From positions 2,288,606-2,352,605 of the forward strand of contig NZ_KB850072.1 of assembly GCF_000369525.1 (NCBI RefSeq): DNA of 64,000 nt, read 5' to 3'. The DNA comes from Acinetobacter higginsii (GTDB lineage: Bacteria > Pseudomonadota > Gammaproteobacteria > Pseudomonadales > Moraxellaceae). A program made the position numbers and the translations under genes. The notes beneath the pieces were generated by a model that was not told the origin of the DNA, did not search any database, and saw only the letters and a program-made list of their open reading frames with translations. How positions within the stretch are numbered: position 1 is the first letter of the stretch; every line of letters begins with the position of its first letter. Below are positions 51,168 through 61,730 of the stretch, in pieces.

Positions 51168-52583
51168 TTAGACCTCCTCTGTCACAGTATCTAACTGGTA
51201 GGTGATATCCTGCATTTTTAAGGCCTTGCGATTTAAGCCATCCAGCATTAAACGCTGCCATTGACCGTGCTGATTGACATATAGGCCTTCATGCGTCAGT
51301 TCACGGCCCGTGATCACAGGTTGAATCCCGAGATCCTGTGCATTCTGCGTCAGCTCATAACACCATTTATGCTGTCCACGAGAAATATCACTCCACCGCT
51401 CCAAACGTGCTTGGAAGCCTTTTTGCTGCTCACGGAATTCCACCAGATCATCAGGCGTACCTAAGCCAGAGACATTGAAAAAGTCTTCAAACTGGCGAAT
51501 GCGGTTACGACGTGCCTCAGTCGACTCGCCTTTTACTGCCAGACATTGGCTAATCACTTCGGTTTTATTCCATGCCACTGGACGCACAATTCGCAATTGA
51601 GAACTGATCTGATCCATGAAGAATAAGCTTGGATAGAGGTTTAAGTTTCTGAGCCGATGCATCGCCCATTCAGCACGCTTAGCACCATATTTTTCCAGCA
51701 GATAAGGCATCACCGTGTCATAGCCAGGACGCACGGCGGGATTTGGCATGTCACTGAATAGAACACTGTGACCGTTTTTAAAACTAAACCAGCCATCATC
51801 GGTTTGGTTATCACCCGCACCTAATTTGCTGTAATCCAAGGTATCCAGATCATCGCCTTTGGCCGCATTGACCTGTTGGCGATGCTGTACGGTTGAGACA
51901 TAGTTATAGTGCACAGTACTGACGTGATAGCCATCCAGACCATTTTCATTTTGCAGTTTCCAGTTTCCTGCAAAGGTATAAGCAGATTTGCCTTGCAAGA
52001 CTTCCAACTCACCTGTTGGCGACTGTTCCACCATTAAATCGAGGAATACTTTGGCATCCCCCAAAAAGTCTTCAAGGGTATCTGTGGCTTGTGTATCCAG
52101 ACTGACAAAGACAAAGCCACGATAACTGGCAATGCGTCCTTGTTTGAGACCACGACTCGACTTATCAAAATCTTCACAATATTCGGCAGGCGCTTTGACT
52201 TTGACCAGACGACCATCTGATTTATAGCACCACGCATGGAACGGACAGGTAAAGGTGGATTGATTGCCTTTGGCCACACGGGTTAAGGTAGCACCACGAT
52301 GCTCACAGGCATTGACCATGGCATGCAGTTGACCTTGGCCATCACGGCTAATAATCAACGGTTGACGTCCAATCTGAACAGTTAAAAAATCATGATTATT
52401 GGGAATTTCACTTTCGTGACAGGCATAAATCCATACTTTTTCAAAGATCAATTCCATTTCCAAATCGAAAAGCTCAGCCTCTGTGAACATCTCGCGTGCG
52501 ATACGGAATACACCCTCTTTCGGGCGAAAATCCAAACATCCTGTGATGAAATCTTGCCATTCTGCAATATTACGTGGAGCCAT
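51168..52583 (-). CDS. antA: Anthranilate 1,2-dioxygenase large (alpha) subunit
   Basis: 471 aa from ATG 52583, preceded by GGAGGAG. Rieske cluster motif CEHRGATLTRVAKGNQSTFT followed by CPFHAWCY; mononuclear iron ligands in ENGLDGYHVSTVHYNY. The sequence follows AntA proteins throughout (for example DYSKLGAGDNQTDDGWFSF and FEDFFNVSGLGTPDDLVEF), not BenA. Converts anthranilate to catechol, CO2 and ammonia, feeding the beta-ketoadipate route. First gene of antABC. Confidence 0.94.
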   Translation of the reverse strand: MAPRNIAEWQDFITGCLDFRPKEGVFRIAREMFTEAELFDLEMELIFEKVWIYACHESEIPNNHDFLTVQIGRQPLIISRDGQGQLHAMVNACEHRGATLTRVAKGNQSTFTCPFHAWCYKSDGRLVKVKAPAEYCEDFDKSSRGLKQGRIASYRGFVFVSLDTQATDTLEDFLGDAKVFLDLMVEQSPTGELEVLQGKSAYTFAGNWKLQNENGLDGYHVSTVHYNYVSTVQHRQQVNAAKGDDLDTLDYSKLGAGDNQTDDGWFSFKNGHSVLFSDMPNPAVRPGYDTVMPYLLEKYGAKRAEWAMHRLRNLNLYPSLFFMDQISSQLRIVRPVAWNKTEVISQCLAVKGESTEARRNRIRQFEDFFNVSGLGTPDDLVEFREQQKGFQARLERWSDISRGQHKWCYELTQNAQDLGIQPVITGRELTHEGLYVNQHGQWQRLMLDGLNRKALKMQDITYQLDTVTEEV

Positions 52584-52783
52584 TTTTATCTCCTCCAATC
52601 CATAAAAACCTTTTCATGATTGAAGCCTGATTTATGGCTGGACTCTATCCACTTTTTCCAGATCTCTATCCAGTTTGAGAATTATTTTGGGATTGCACTA
52701 TTGCAAGATAATGAAGCCAATTGAGGTGGAAATATTCGCACCTCAACTAGACTCATCGAATGATGTTTTAGCAAGATAGGCTG

Positions 52784-53581
52784 TTAATTTTTAATTGCCC
52801 GTGTTGCCAAAAAGGTTGGCATAAATTGATCCACCAAAAAGCGTGGTTGTGGTTGATCATCTTCATAAAAGCTTTGAATAAAAAAACCTGCGGCCAGTTG
52901 CCCCTGAATTAAATCCGTGAGGCTATGTCCAAACACTACTGCCTCACCCGCTTGCAGCTTGGCATTGATCGCCTCTGCACTTAGATCTTGAAGATCGGAA
53001 TAAGGTAATTTATAAATCGGGTGAATCAGCCCCTGTTTGGCATATTCAGGATTGCGATCTGCAATAAAAACCACTGGATTATAAAAACTGGCGATTAAAA
53101 CCCCTTGCGGTTTGAGTACCCGATAGCATTCCCGCCATACCGCTTCAACATCGGCAACATACAGGTTTGAAATCGGTTGGATAATCAGATCAAATTCAGC
53201 ATCCTGAAATGCCTGCAAATCACACATATCTCCCTGCACGGTCTTGAGCTGAAGCCCTTCCCGTTCAGCAACCATTCGGTCTTGCTGCAATTGTTGATCA
53301 GAAAGATCAAAGACCGTGACATTCGCACCCGCAGCCACCAACACAGGTGCTTGTTGACCACCTGCAGAGGCTAAGCACAGGATGTTTTTTCCGACAATAT
53401 CGCCGAGCCATGCTTTGGATAATGGCTTTGGTGTGATATGTAGCTCCCAATCACCATGACGAGCTGCACGAATCAGTTCATGACTGACAGGACGTGACCA
53501 AGCCTGCTGATCTCTCGCCTGCTGATCCCAAGCTGCACGATTATGGCTGAGAAAATCGAAATGATGGATTGGCTTTGCCAC
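52784..53581 (-). CDS. Class I SAM-dependent methyltransferase
   Basis: 265 aa from GTG 53581, chosen because GGGAGC lies 6 nt upstream; a TTG 12 codons earlier lacks such a site. SAM-binding motif I is KNILCLASAGGQQAPVLVAA, motif II NVTVFDLSDQQL, then GDMCDLQAFQDAEFDLIIQP and a motif III-like YRVLKPQGVLIASFYNPV. The loop LASAGGQQ replaces the common DxGxGxG; this variant occurs in YcgJ-type proteins. Downstream of hemB's divergent neighbour and monocistronic. Substrate unknown. Confidence 0.83.
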   Translation of the reverse strand: MAKPIHHFDFLSHNRAAWDQQARDQQAWSRPVSHELIRAARHGDWELHITPKPLSKAWLGDIVGKNILCLASAGGQQAPVLVAAGANVTVFDLSDQQLQQDRMVAEREGLQLKTVQGDMCDLQAFQDAEFDLIIQPISNLYVADVEAVWRECYRVLKPQGVLIASFYNPVVFIADRNPEYAKQGLIHPIYKLPYSDLQDLSAEAINAKLQAGEAVVFGHSLTDLIQGQLAAGFFIQSFYEDDQPQPRFLVDQFMPTFLATRAIKN

Positions 53582-53707
53582 AATGAAGCTCCCTTTTCTG
53601 ACACTTAAATCGTTCAAGATAGAAATACGATATCAATGCGAAAAAAGAAAGCGGTGTTCAGGACAGAAACTACTGCCTAAAAGACAGCTGAGGTCGTGCC
53701 ATCTAAA

Positions 53708-54205
53708 TTAATAGGCATACGAGGCAATTGCAGTCGCAATCGCTTTACCGTCATCATTGACCATGGTCATACGCATGGTGCAACCTTTACGACCTAAGCG
53801 TAAGGTTTCAGCGCGAGCAATAAAATGTTTGCCACGTCCTGGCGCCAGATAATCCACCCGCATATCCACCGTCGCTAAACGGGATACTTTTTTGATGGTA
53901 TCAGGTAAATCTTCTGGTGTGGCACGGCGATAAAGCTGCTCCATCGCAACCACCCCACCAATACTGTCCAGAATCGTGGCAGCAACGCCACCATGTAAAA
54001 TCTGAAATGCAACATTCCCCACCAGTTCTGGCTGCATCTCAAAATACGCTTCAATCTGATCATCGACCACTCGCATGACCATGCCACTGTATTTAAAAAA
54101 TGGACAGGCATTAAATGCCTTGCACAGCTGTTTCAACACCACTTGGTGGTCTGCCTTGGCACCTAGCTGAATATTCCCAGTCCAGTTTCTCTTTACATCA
54201 TTCAT
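53708..54205 (-). CDS. PaaI/YigI-type hotdog thioesterase
   Basis: 165 aa. Hotdog fold with QILHGGVAATILDSIGGVVA, the conserved HGG-x(n)-D region of the PaaI family, and DMRVDYLAPGRGKHFIARAE followed by LGRKGCTMRMTMVNDDGKAI. Such proteins hydrolyse acyl-CoA thioesters. It is divergent from hemB, with 170 bp between the starts. The acyl substrate is unknown. Confidence 0.85.
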   Translation of the reverse strand: MNDVKRNWTGNIQLGAKADHQVVLKQLCKAFNACPFFKYSGMVMRVVDDQIEAYFEMQPELVGNVAFQILHGGVAATILDSIGGVVAMEQLYRRATPEDLPDTIKKVSRLATVDMRVDYLAPGRGKHFIARAETLRLGRKGCTMRMTMVNDDGKAIATAIASYAY

Positions 54206-54330
54206 ACGCGGCCTACACTCAATGGAAAGAATAACTTTCCATTATTTTGCACAAATCTAAAAATATGGGGCTACAATAGCGGGGTTCTGTAATTGGGTAA
54301 CAGCACCAAGCTCTCCCTAGCGTGACTTAA

Positions 54331-55389
<1,059 letters not shown>

Positions 55390-55480
55390 AAGTTATATTT
55401 CATCTATCTGAAAATGATAGTATCTACTCCAGAGTCTTGTTGAGCTCTCATCCTTATTTCTGGATTAGCCTTCGGCTCGA

Positions 55481-55506
55481 CCTACTTTTCTTTCGGGAAA
55501 AGTAGG
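55481..55506. repeat. Extragenic palindromic hairpin
   Basis: CCTACTTTTC and GAAAAGTAGG form a 10-bp perfect stem around a 6-nt loop. A second imperfect pair follows, CATTCGCAAAACCTG (55519) with CAGGTTGCGAATG (55598). The 283-bp gap between hemB and thiO (55390-55672) is otherwise empty. It looks like a dispersed palindromic repeat, but only one copy was noticed here. Confidence 0.5.
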
Positions 55507-55672
55507 CAAAACCATTGTCATTCGCAAAACCTGTTCACTGCTTACATTTTTCTGATATTGGGGATGTATAACAGGACTTCTCTTAGCGTATATCACGCAG
55601 GTTGCGAATGACGTCTTCCGTGTAGCAAATTTCAAGATACGTTTTATCTTCGAAACCACTTAAATTAAAGTT

Positions 55673-56794
55673 ATGCATATTGCCATCATTGGTGCGGGTA
55701 TTAGTGGCTTAATGTCAGCATTGGAACTTGCTGAACAAGGCTGCTCTGTCGATATTTTTGACCAACAACTTGCAGGTCAAGCTGCCTCATGGGCGGGTGG
55801 AGGTATCCTTTCCCCCATGTATCCTTGGCGTTATGCGCCCGAAGTCAATCAGCTAGCCCAATACGGCAGACCGCTCTACCAAACATGGAATGAAAAACTG
55901 CTGCCCCTTACTGGCATTGATTTTCAAATCCACGATACGGGCATGCTGATTTTCGATCAGGAAGATTTCGATATCGGTTTGAATTATGCCACGCGACACC
56001 AAGAGCCGATGCAACACTGTGAACTGCTTGATCGTACTCAACTCCAGCAAGTTAACGCTCATATTTCAGAAAAGTTCCAACAGGCCATCTATTTTCCACA
56101 ACTGTCGAATGTCCGCAATCCACGTTTATTACAATCGTTAATTTGCTACTTAAAACAGCACCCTGCCGTGCGCTTCTTTGAACAATGTCCTGTTGAAAAA
56201 TTAATGATTCAAAATAAAAAAGTTCAAGGGATTGAAACTGAAGATGGTCAGAAATTTAGCGCAGATCATGTCGTGATTACGTCTGGTGCATGGAGTCAGC
56301 AATGGGCCGAGCAAATCCAACGTAATATCCCCGTGCATCCCGTACAAGGACAAATGCTGTTATTTAAAACCCCTGAAAATTGGCTACCGACCATGTGTAT
56401 GAATCAGGTGATGTATCTGATTCCACGTCAAGATGGTCACATTGTCTGTGGCTCAAGTATGGCAGATACAGGCTTTAGTACTGCGGTGGATGAACATACC
56501 CAACAGGATATTCTCAGTGCTTGTTTAGAGATGGTGCCTGAATTAGCACAATTCCCGATTGTAAAACGCTGGGCAGGTTTACGTCCAAGTTCTCCACAAG
56601 GCATTCCCTATATCGGTGCAATGCCTGAACCGGAAAATCTTTGGGCCAATTTTGGACATTTCCGCAATGGTCTATGCATGGGCTCAGGTTCAGCACGCTT
56701 GCTCCGTCAACTCATTTTAGGACAAGAGACGCTGGTTGATCCGAATGCTTATTCACCTTCGCGCTTAAAGCAACAGAATTTAATTTCTTGCTAG
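55673..56794 (+). CDS. thiO: FAD-dependent glycine/D-amino acid oxidase ThiO
   Basis: 373 aa. N-terminal FAD-binding motif IAIIGAGISGLMSALELAEQ, then DQQLAGQAASWAGGGILSPM, IPVHPVQGQMLLF and the C-terminal RWAGLRPSSPQGIPYIGAMP with NLWANFGHFRNGLCMGSGSA, all typical of ThiO. Oxidises glycine to dehydroglycine (iminoglycine) for the thiazole part of thiamine. Its 3' end overlaps the convergent epimerase gene by 15 bp. Confidence 0.92.
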   Translation: MHIAIIGAGISGLMSALELAEQGCSVDIFDQQLAGQAASWAGGGILSPMYPWRYAPEVNQLAQYGRPLYQTWNEKLLPLTGIDFQIHDTGMLIFDQEDFDIGLNYATRHQEPMQHCELLDRTQLQQVNAHISEKFQQAIYFPQLSNVRNPRLLQSLICYLKQHPAVRFFEQCPVEKLMIQNKKVQGIETEDGQKFSADHVVITSGAWSQQWAEQIQRNIPVHPVQGQMLLFKTPENWLPTMCMNQVMYLIPRQDGHIVCGSSMADTGFSTAVDEHTQQDILSACLEMVPELAQFPIVKRWAGLRPSSPQGIPYIGAMPEPENLWANFGHFRNGLCMGSGSARLLRQLILGQETLVDPNAYSPSRLKQQNLISC

Positions 56795-57685
56795 AATTTC
56801 GGTCAAAGCTCCATTCAAATCTGGATATTGAAATTGAAAGCTCTGTTCCAGCAAGGCCTTGGGCACCACATATTGACCATTTAAAATAAGTTGTGCTTGC
56901 TCGCCAAGCATCGATGAAAATACGCACTTAGGCATTCGCATAAAAGGTTTGCGCTTTAAAATGTGAGCGGCCGTTTGAGCAAATTGTTGTTGATTGATTT
57001 GTTCAGGTGCGACAAGGTTATACACCTTTTGACTGTGATTGGATTGCAATAGAAAAACCATAGCATTCAGTACATCTTGGATATGAATCCACACCATTGG
57101 TTGCTGCCCCGAGCCAATTTTTGCAACCGCATTCAATCGAATCGGTAACAGCATTTGTGGCAAAATCCCACCCTGTCCAAAAACCACACCTAAACGAATG
57201 ATCTTGGTATTTTGTTGACTAAATTTTAAAGCGGCTTGTTCCCACTTCTGGCAAAGCTCAGACATAAAAATCGCTTGCGGTGGTGTATTTTCATCACAAA
57301 CAAGCTTCCACTGTTCTTGTGGATCAATACCGTAATAACCAATCGCAGAACCAGAAATAATGCATTTCGGAAAAATTTGCCGTTGTTCCAGCCATTGATA
57401 CAGTTGCTCTGTCACCGCAACACGGCTATGTATTAATTGCTGCTTACGTTGTTCAGTCCAACGTTTTGCGCCAATATTTTCACCAGCCAGATTAATCACA
57501 TAATCAATCTGTTGTGTTTCAATTTGATCAAGAGCATTCACCCAACTTAACTCTGAATGCTGAGAAACCCGATTGGGCTGTCTAGTCAGTGCAATGATTT
57601 GATATTGTCGTTCTAATAAAAAAGGCAACAAATGTGAGCCAATAAAGCCACTTGCACCTGTGATTAAAACTGTCTGTTTTTGCAT
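56780..57685 (-). CDS. TIGR01777-type NAD-dependent epimerase (YfcH-like)
   Basis: 301 aa from ATG 57685, which has GAGGG 7 nt upstream. Extended-SDR start VLITGASGFIGSHLLPFLLE, YVINLAGENIGAKRWTEQRK, ISGSAIGYYGIDPQ and LRLGVVFGQGG-like IIRLGVVFGQGGILPQMLLP, then VPKALLEQSFQFQYPDLNGA at the C-terminus, as in the YfcH/TIGR01777 group. Reaction not established; related plant proteins affect cell division. Convergent with thiO. Confidence 0.9.
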   Translation of the reverse strand: MQKQTVLITGASGFIGSHLLPFLLERQYQIIALTRQPNRVSQHSELSWVNALDQIETQQIDYVINLAGENIGAKRWTEQRKQQLIHSRVAVTEQLYQWLEQRQIFPKCIISGSAIGYYGIDPQEQWKLVCDENTPPQAIFMSELCQKWEQAALKFSQQNTKIIRLGVVFGQGGILPQMLLPIRLNAVAKIGSGQQPMVWIHIQDVLNAMVFLLQSNHSQKVYNLVAPEQINQQQFAQTAAHILKRKPFMRMPKCVFSSMLGEQAQLILNGQYVVPKALLEQSFQFQYPDLNGALTEILARN

Positions 57686-57770
57686 TACACCCTCATCCTG
57701 CATGATATTGATCAGCTCTATATCTCAGTCTTAGCAGAATGAAAGTGAATTACAAGTGAACTTTGTTCAA

Positions 57771-58217
57771 CTAGTTGAACATTTTATTGGCCATTCTCTG
57801 TGCTTGCGGTCCATAAAACCAATAGGTAATTAAGAATAATGGTACAGCAATCACAAACCACATCGCCAATACCGTTAGCAAAAATTGGGGCTGTTTCAGA
57901 TAGAGTAAAAAGTTCTGCCAAATTTCGGGATCTTTGCGTGCAAAAATAAATAGACCGAGGAGTAAGCCACATGCATTATAGCCCCAAAAGATCAGACTAA
58001 AGCCGATGCTTAAACGTTTTCGTTCCTGTGGCGTCGGTGCACGGCGTTGTTGCTTCAAAAATTTGAATAAAATAACAATGATTGCAATTAAATAAGGAAC
58101 CGCAGTCAACACGCCACCAATACTATTGGGTAAAATAGCTGCCAGTACACCTGCCAACAATGTTGCAGTAAAACAAATTATAAAAAACCAGATATAGTAC
58201 AAACGCAATGAAATCAT
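57771..58217 (-). CDS. Small four-helix membrane protein (ABZJ_00895-type)
   Basis: 148 aa with four predicted membrane helices: YYIWFFIICFTATLLAGVLA, GGVLTAVPYLIAIIVILFKF, FSLIFWGYNACGLLLGLFIF and LLTVLAMWFVIAVPLFLITY. A basic loop QQRRAPTPQERKRL lies between helices 2 and 3. It resembles a small membrane family largely known from Acinetobacter; that match is from memory. No function is known. Located between the YfcH-like epimerase gene and the candidate sRNA. Confidence 0.75.
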   Translation of the reverse strand: MISLRLYYIWFFIICFTATLLAGVLAAILPNSIGGVLTAVPYLIAIIVILFKFLKQQRRAPTPQERKRLSIGFSLIFWGYNACGLLLGLFIFARKDPEIWQNFLLYLKQPQFLLTVLAMWFVIAVPLFLITYWFYGPQAQRMANKMFN

Positions 58218-58344
58218 AAAGATAAACCTAATTAGACTGGCTTTAGAAAATAATTATAAATTTTTTTCACTTTTTTTTCATTTTTATGTCAACCAATCCT
58301 CAACCAGCAGCGTTATATAAGGTACAAGGTCGCAGCAACCGATT

Positions 58345-58484
58345 GTACATTGCACGGCATCCGCAATGTTTTCGGTGACCTTTCATTATGAATCTCCATC
58401 TTTAACAATGGTTGTGTTAGCAGCCAGAACCATTGAAAAAGATTTTGACCGACGATTTATCATCACTCGAATCGTCGGTTTTTA
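58345..58484 (+). ncRNA. Candidate small RNA with three hairpins and terminator
   Basis: Three stems in a row on the plus strand in a 290-bp gap: ACATTGC/GCAATGT (58347-58369), CAATGGTT/AACCATTG (58406-58435) and CCGACGATT/AATCGTCGG (58449-58478), the last followed by TTTTTATTT, a rho-independent terminator. Both flanking genes point left, so the terminator serves neither. The 5' end is not fixed; a 30-codon open frame with poor ribosome site (58286-58378) overlaps it. Not recognised as a known RNA family. Confidence 0.5.
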
Positions 58485-58507
58485 TTTGCCTGAAATTTGT
58501 ATTTTAA

Positions 58508-58963
58508 TTAGACCGTATCGGCAACATACATTTTAATCAGTCCACCCTCATCTTCTGTCACCGTGGTTAAGAATGCCCAGCCACACCTTTCGTAAAAATC
58601 ATCTAGGTCTGTCACCAGATAGAGCTTTTCAAATCCTAAACTTTTCATTTCTATTCGGGCAAAATCTAGCAGCTGTTTGGCGATATTTTGCTTTCGATAA
58701 GTTTCCTCAACAAACAAAGCACATAGGTTTGGACTGAGATCTTTGCGCTCATGGAAATCATTGTCGATCACTCCAGTGCCAGCAATGATGTGCTGATGTT
58801 CGTTCAGAATCACATACCATTGCGGAATTCCTTCTGGCTGTTCAATCGAGCTTTGTATGCTGTCTCGATAGGCCTCAACAGGAATCTCCCATTTATCTGA
58901 AAACCAGATTGCAGCCTGTTCTCGTAATTCAGGATTATTCGCTAATTTAATAATATTCATCAA
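58508..58963 (-). CDS. GNAT-family N-acetyltransferase
   Basis: 151 aa. The acetyl-CoA loop is present as LFVEETYRKQNIAKQLLDFA (RxxG/A type QNIAKQLL), followed by KSLGFEKLYLVTDLDDFYER and CGWAFL. The N-terminal region (AAIWFSDKWEIPVEAYRDSI) suits the short GNAT group that acts on small amines or antibiotics, but the substrate is not visible. Monocistronic, divergent from the VOC gene. Confidence 0.87.
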   Translation of the reverse strand: MMNIIKLANNPELREQAAIWFSDKWEIPVEAYRDSIQSSIEQPEGIPQWYVILNEHQHIIAGTGVIDNDFHERKDLSPNLCALFVEETYRKQNIAKQLLDFARIEMKSLGFEKLYLVTDLDDFYERCGWAFLTTVTEDEGGLIKMYVADTV

Positions 58964-59117
58964 TACAGGATTAACCTCTTATATCTTACTCAATTGTATT
59001 CAACGCGATTTTATGATTAAACACCCAAATGCACACCTGCTTACATAAATCTCTCGTGTTTCAACTCCATATCTCTTTAGAATAATTCTACGACTATAAA
59101 AATTAAGGACAGATTGA

Positions 59118-59495
59118 ATGAACAGCATTATTTATTTTGAAATTCAGTCATCAGATCCACAACGTGACATTCACTTTTATCAATCCGTATTTGGCTGGCA
59201 ATTTGAAAAAGTAGAAGGCCTACCGATTGAATATTATCGTATCGCAACAACAGGAATTCATGGCGGTTTATTACAACGTCCTGTAGCAACACCAGCAACA
59301 GGATGTGGAACCAATGCCTTTACCTGTAGTATAGAGGTGGCAAATTTCGATGAAACTGCAGCTAAAATTTTAAGTTTAGGTGGGATTATCGCCATGGATA
59401 AATTCGCGATTCCGAACCGCTGCTGGCAAGGCTATTTCATCGACCTCGATCATAATACCTTTGGGATTTGCGAAATCGATGAACAGGCGCAATAA
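59118..59495 (+). CDS. VOC-family (glyoxalase-like) protein
   Basis: 125 aa, one vicinal-oxygen-chelate unit: IIYFEIQSSDPQRDIHFYQS, VFGWQFEKVEG, then FTCSIEVANFDETAAKILSL, GGIIAMDKFAIP and FIDLDHNTFGICEID. The last motif carries the metal-ligand-like Asp/His and Glu positions. Similar short VOC proteins have no proven reaction. Convergent with the crotonase gene. Confidence 0.87.
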   Translation: MNSIIYFEIQSSDPQRDIHFYQSVFGWQFEKVEGLPIEYYRIATTGIHGGLLQRPVATPATGCGTNAFTCSIEVANFDETAAKILSLGGIIAMDKFAIPNRCWQGYFIDLDHNTFGICEIDEQAQ

Positions 59496-59524
59496 CTTGC
59501 TAAATTCAAGTTAAATTAAAATGA

Positions 59525-60307
59525 TTACCGCCCCTTAAACTGCGGTGACCGTTTTTCTAACATGGCGCGAACCCCTTCTTGAGCATCTTCGGATACAAAC
59601 AGCGGCATCAAATAATTGTTCATTTTTTCAAATGCAACTGTTTGGCCTTCCACGACTGCATCGGTAGCAGATGCCAATAAAGCTTGCACCGCCAACGGTG
59701 CGGCACTACAAATCTCTTTGGCAATTACCAAGGCACGTTCAAGTTGTTGCCCTGATTCCACCACTTCAGACAAGAGATTCAGCTCATAAGCCGTTTTGCT
59801 ATTAAAAGTTTTACCCGTCAATAAATAAGGCATCGCTTTTTGCCAACCGGCAGCTTGTACAAAACGTACCGTTGCACCGCCAAAAGGCATAATCCCTCGT
59901 TGCACTTCGAGCTGACCAAATACTGTATTTTCACTGGCAATCACCACATCTGCATTCAGCATTAATTCGACTCCAGCGGTATAACAAATCCCTTGGACTG
60001 CCACCACCACAGGTTTGGTTCGATGTCGCCCGCCCGTTCCCCACGGATTAATCTGATCCCCCTCAAAATTAAAAATACCTTGTGAAATTTTGGACTGTAA
60101 TTCCACCAGATCTAAGCCCGCAGTAAAGTGATCACCATGCGCAAAAATCACGGCGCAGCGTAATTCAGGATTGTTTTCATATTCGGTTAAAGCTAAAGAT
60201 AAATCGGCAATCATATGACTATCAAAAGCATTGCGTTTTTCCACACGATCCAAACCAATCAACATGATCTGATCCATGATTTCACGGCTTACTTTACCTA
60301 AGCTCAT
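59525..60307 (-). CDS. Crotonase/enoyl-CoA hydratase family protein
   Basis: 260 aa. Oxyanion-hole segments HGDHFTAGLDLVELQ and AVQGICYTAGVELMLNADVV are present, with the C-terminal EDAQEGVRAMLEKRSPQFKG typical of the family. The first catalytic Glu of true hydratases (in the segment FGQLEVQRGIMPFGGATVRF) is retained as E. Hydration of enoyl-CoA or a related isomerase reaction is likely. Single gene. Confidence 0.87.
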   Translation of the reverse strand: MSLGKVSREIMDQIMLIGLDRVEKRNAFDSHMIADLSLALTEYENNPELRCAVIFAHGDHFTAGLDLVELQSKISQGIFNFEGDQINPWGTGGRHRTKPVVVAVQGICYTAGVELMLNADVVIASENTVFGQLEVQRGIMPFGGATVRFVQAAGWQKAMPYLLTGKTFNSKTAYELNLLSEVVESGQQLERALVIAKEICSAAPLAVQALLASATDAVVEGQTVAFEKMNNYLMPLFVSEDAQEGVRAMLEKRSPQFKGR

Positions 60308-60470
60308 TTTATCTTCCTCATTGTTAAAATAATGGTATTCAAATCAAACTAGAGGATCGTTGAAAAATGATCAAGGCACATCTTGTAGTGCTTTTCTGCT
60401 CATGAAGGCTCTCCCTTGCACCTGAATACGTGCTACCTTATTCTGGTTTATTTTATTTTTAGATTCATTT

Positions 60471-61721
60471 ATGACCGTGCGTTTTTTTCATACGTCTGAC
60501 TGGCATTTGGGGCAGTTTTTTTATAATCATTCCCGCCACTACGAACATGAACAATTTCTGGCATGGTTACTTGAGCAGATCAAAGCCAAACAACCGCATG
60601 CGTTGCTCATTGCAGGTGATATCTTTGATGTAATTAATCCGAGTTCACAAGCACAAAAACAACTGTATCAATTCCTTGCCGATGCGCATGAACTTGCCCC
60701 GCACATGCAAACCTTAATGATTGCTGGTAATCATGACTCAGGTTATCGCATTGAACAAGTCGAGCCTTTATTAGAAAAATACAATGCGAAAACGGTTGGT
60801 GTGATTCGCTGGAATCAAGATAAAACATTGGATTTAGAACGTTTAATTTTGCCAATTTATAATGAACAAAAACAGATTGTGGCATGGTGTATTGCCCTGC
60901 CATTCCTACGTTCTGCTGAAATCACAGGTTTTAATGAGCACACCACCAATAGCCAAAATGCGATTGCTTATCTACACCAACAATTAATTGAAGAAGCTAA
61001 ACGTCGTAAAACTGATGATCAGGCCCTGATTCTGATGTCACATGCGCATATGCAAGGTGGGGAAACTTCGGATTCAGAACGACCGATTATTATTGGTAAT
61101 GAAGAAGCCCTATCTACAGCTCTGTTCGACGATAGCATTGATTATGTAGCACTGGGACATTTGCATAAACCACAAAAAGTACAGCATCCACATATTCGTT
61201 ATAGCGGCTCACCAATTCCGCTGTCATTTAGCGAGATTAATTATAAGCACCAAGTGGTTGAAGTCACCATTGATCCTAAAAAAAGTGAAGACTCGTTTGG
61301 CTTTGAAGCTTTAGCGATACCACGAAGTATTCAACTGCATAAAATTAAAGATGAACTCACTGTAGTCATGCAACACCTTCGCAATCTGCCAAATGAACCG
61401 ATCGAAAATATCGAGCATCGTGAATATGTCGATATCGAATATCACACCACGACGCCACCACAACCTAATCTACGACAACAATTTGAAGATGCTTTGCCGA
61501 AAGATCGTTATCGGCTGGTGCGCATTTCCAGACAATATCTACCCAGTGAAAGCAATGCTGAGAGCAAGCAGAGTATTAGCTTAGAACCACCGACACCCGA
61601 AAAACTATTTCAGCAAATTTGGGAGAAAAAGGGCTATCACGCCGATGATGAAGTCACTCAGGACTTTATGAGTTTGGTCGCAGAAGCGCAAAAGCAACTT
61701 GAAGATGATCAGACTGTTTAA
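60471..61721 (+). CDS. sbcD: Exonuclease subunit SbcD
   Basis: 416 aa. Mn-dependent phosphoesterase motifs in order: FFHTSDWHLGQFFYN (I), LLIAGDIFDVINPSS (II), LMIAGNHDSGYRIE (III), ILMSHAHMQGGETSDSERP (IV) and VALGHLHKPQKVQHPHIRYS (V), all with their His/Asp/Asn ligands. Forms the SbcCD complex that cleaves DNA hairpins and protein-blocked ends. sbcC starts 10 bp downstream. Confidence 0.95.
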   Translation: MTVRFFHTSDWHLGQFFYNHSRHYEHEQFLAWLLEQIKAKQPHALLIAGDIFDVINPSSQAQKQLYQFLADAHELAPHMQTLMIAGNHDSGYRIEQVEPLLEKYNAKTVGVIRWNQDKTLDLERLILPIYNEQKQIVAWCIALPFLRSAEITGFNEHTTNSQNAIAYLHQQLIEEAKRRKTDDQALILMSHAHMQGGETSDSERPIIIGNEEALSTALFDDSIDYVALGHLHKPQKVQHPHIRYSGSPIPLSFSEINYKHQVVEVTIDPKKSEDSFGFEALAIPRSIQLHKIKDELTVVMQHLRNLPNEPIENIEHREYVDIEYHTTTPPQPNLRQQFEDALPKDRYRLVRISRQYLPSESNAESKQSISLEPPTPEKLFQQIWEKKGYHADDEVTQDFMSLVAEAQKQLEDDQTV

Positions 61722-61730
61722 GGACTTGCC

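Noticed and set aside
58286..58378. 30-codon open frame in the candidate sRNA region
   Set aside because: No convincing ribosome binding site; overlaps the first hairpin; no recognisable product.
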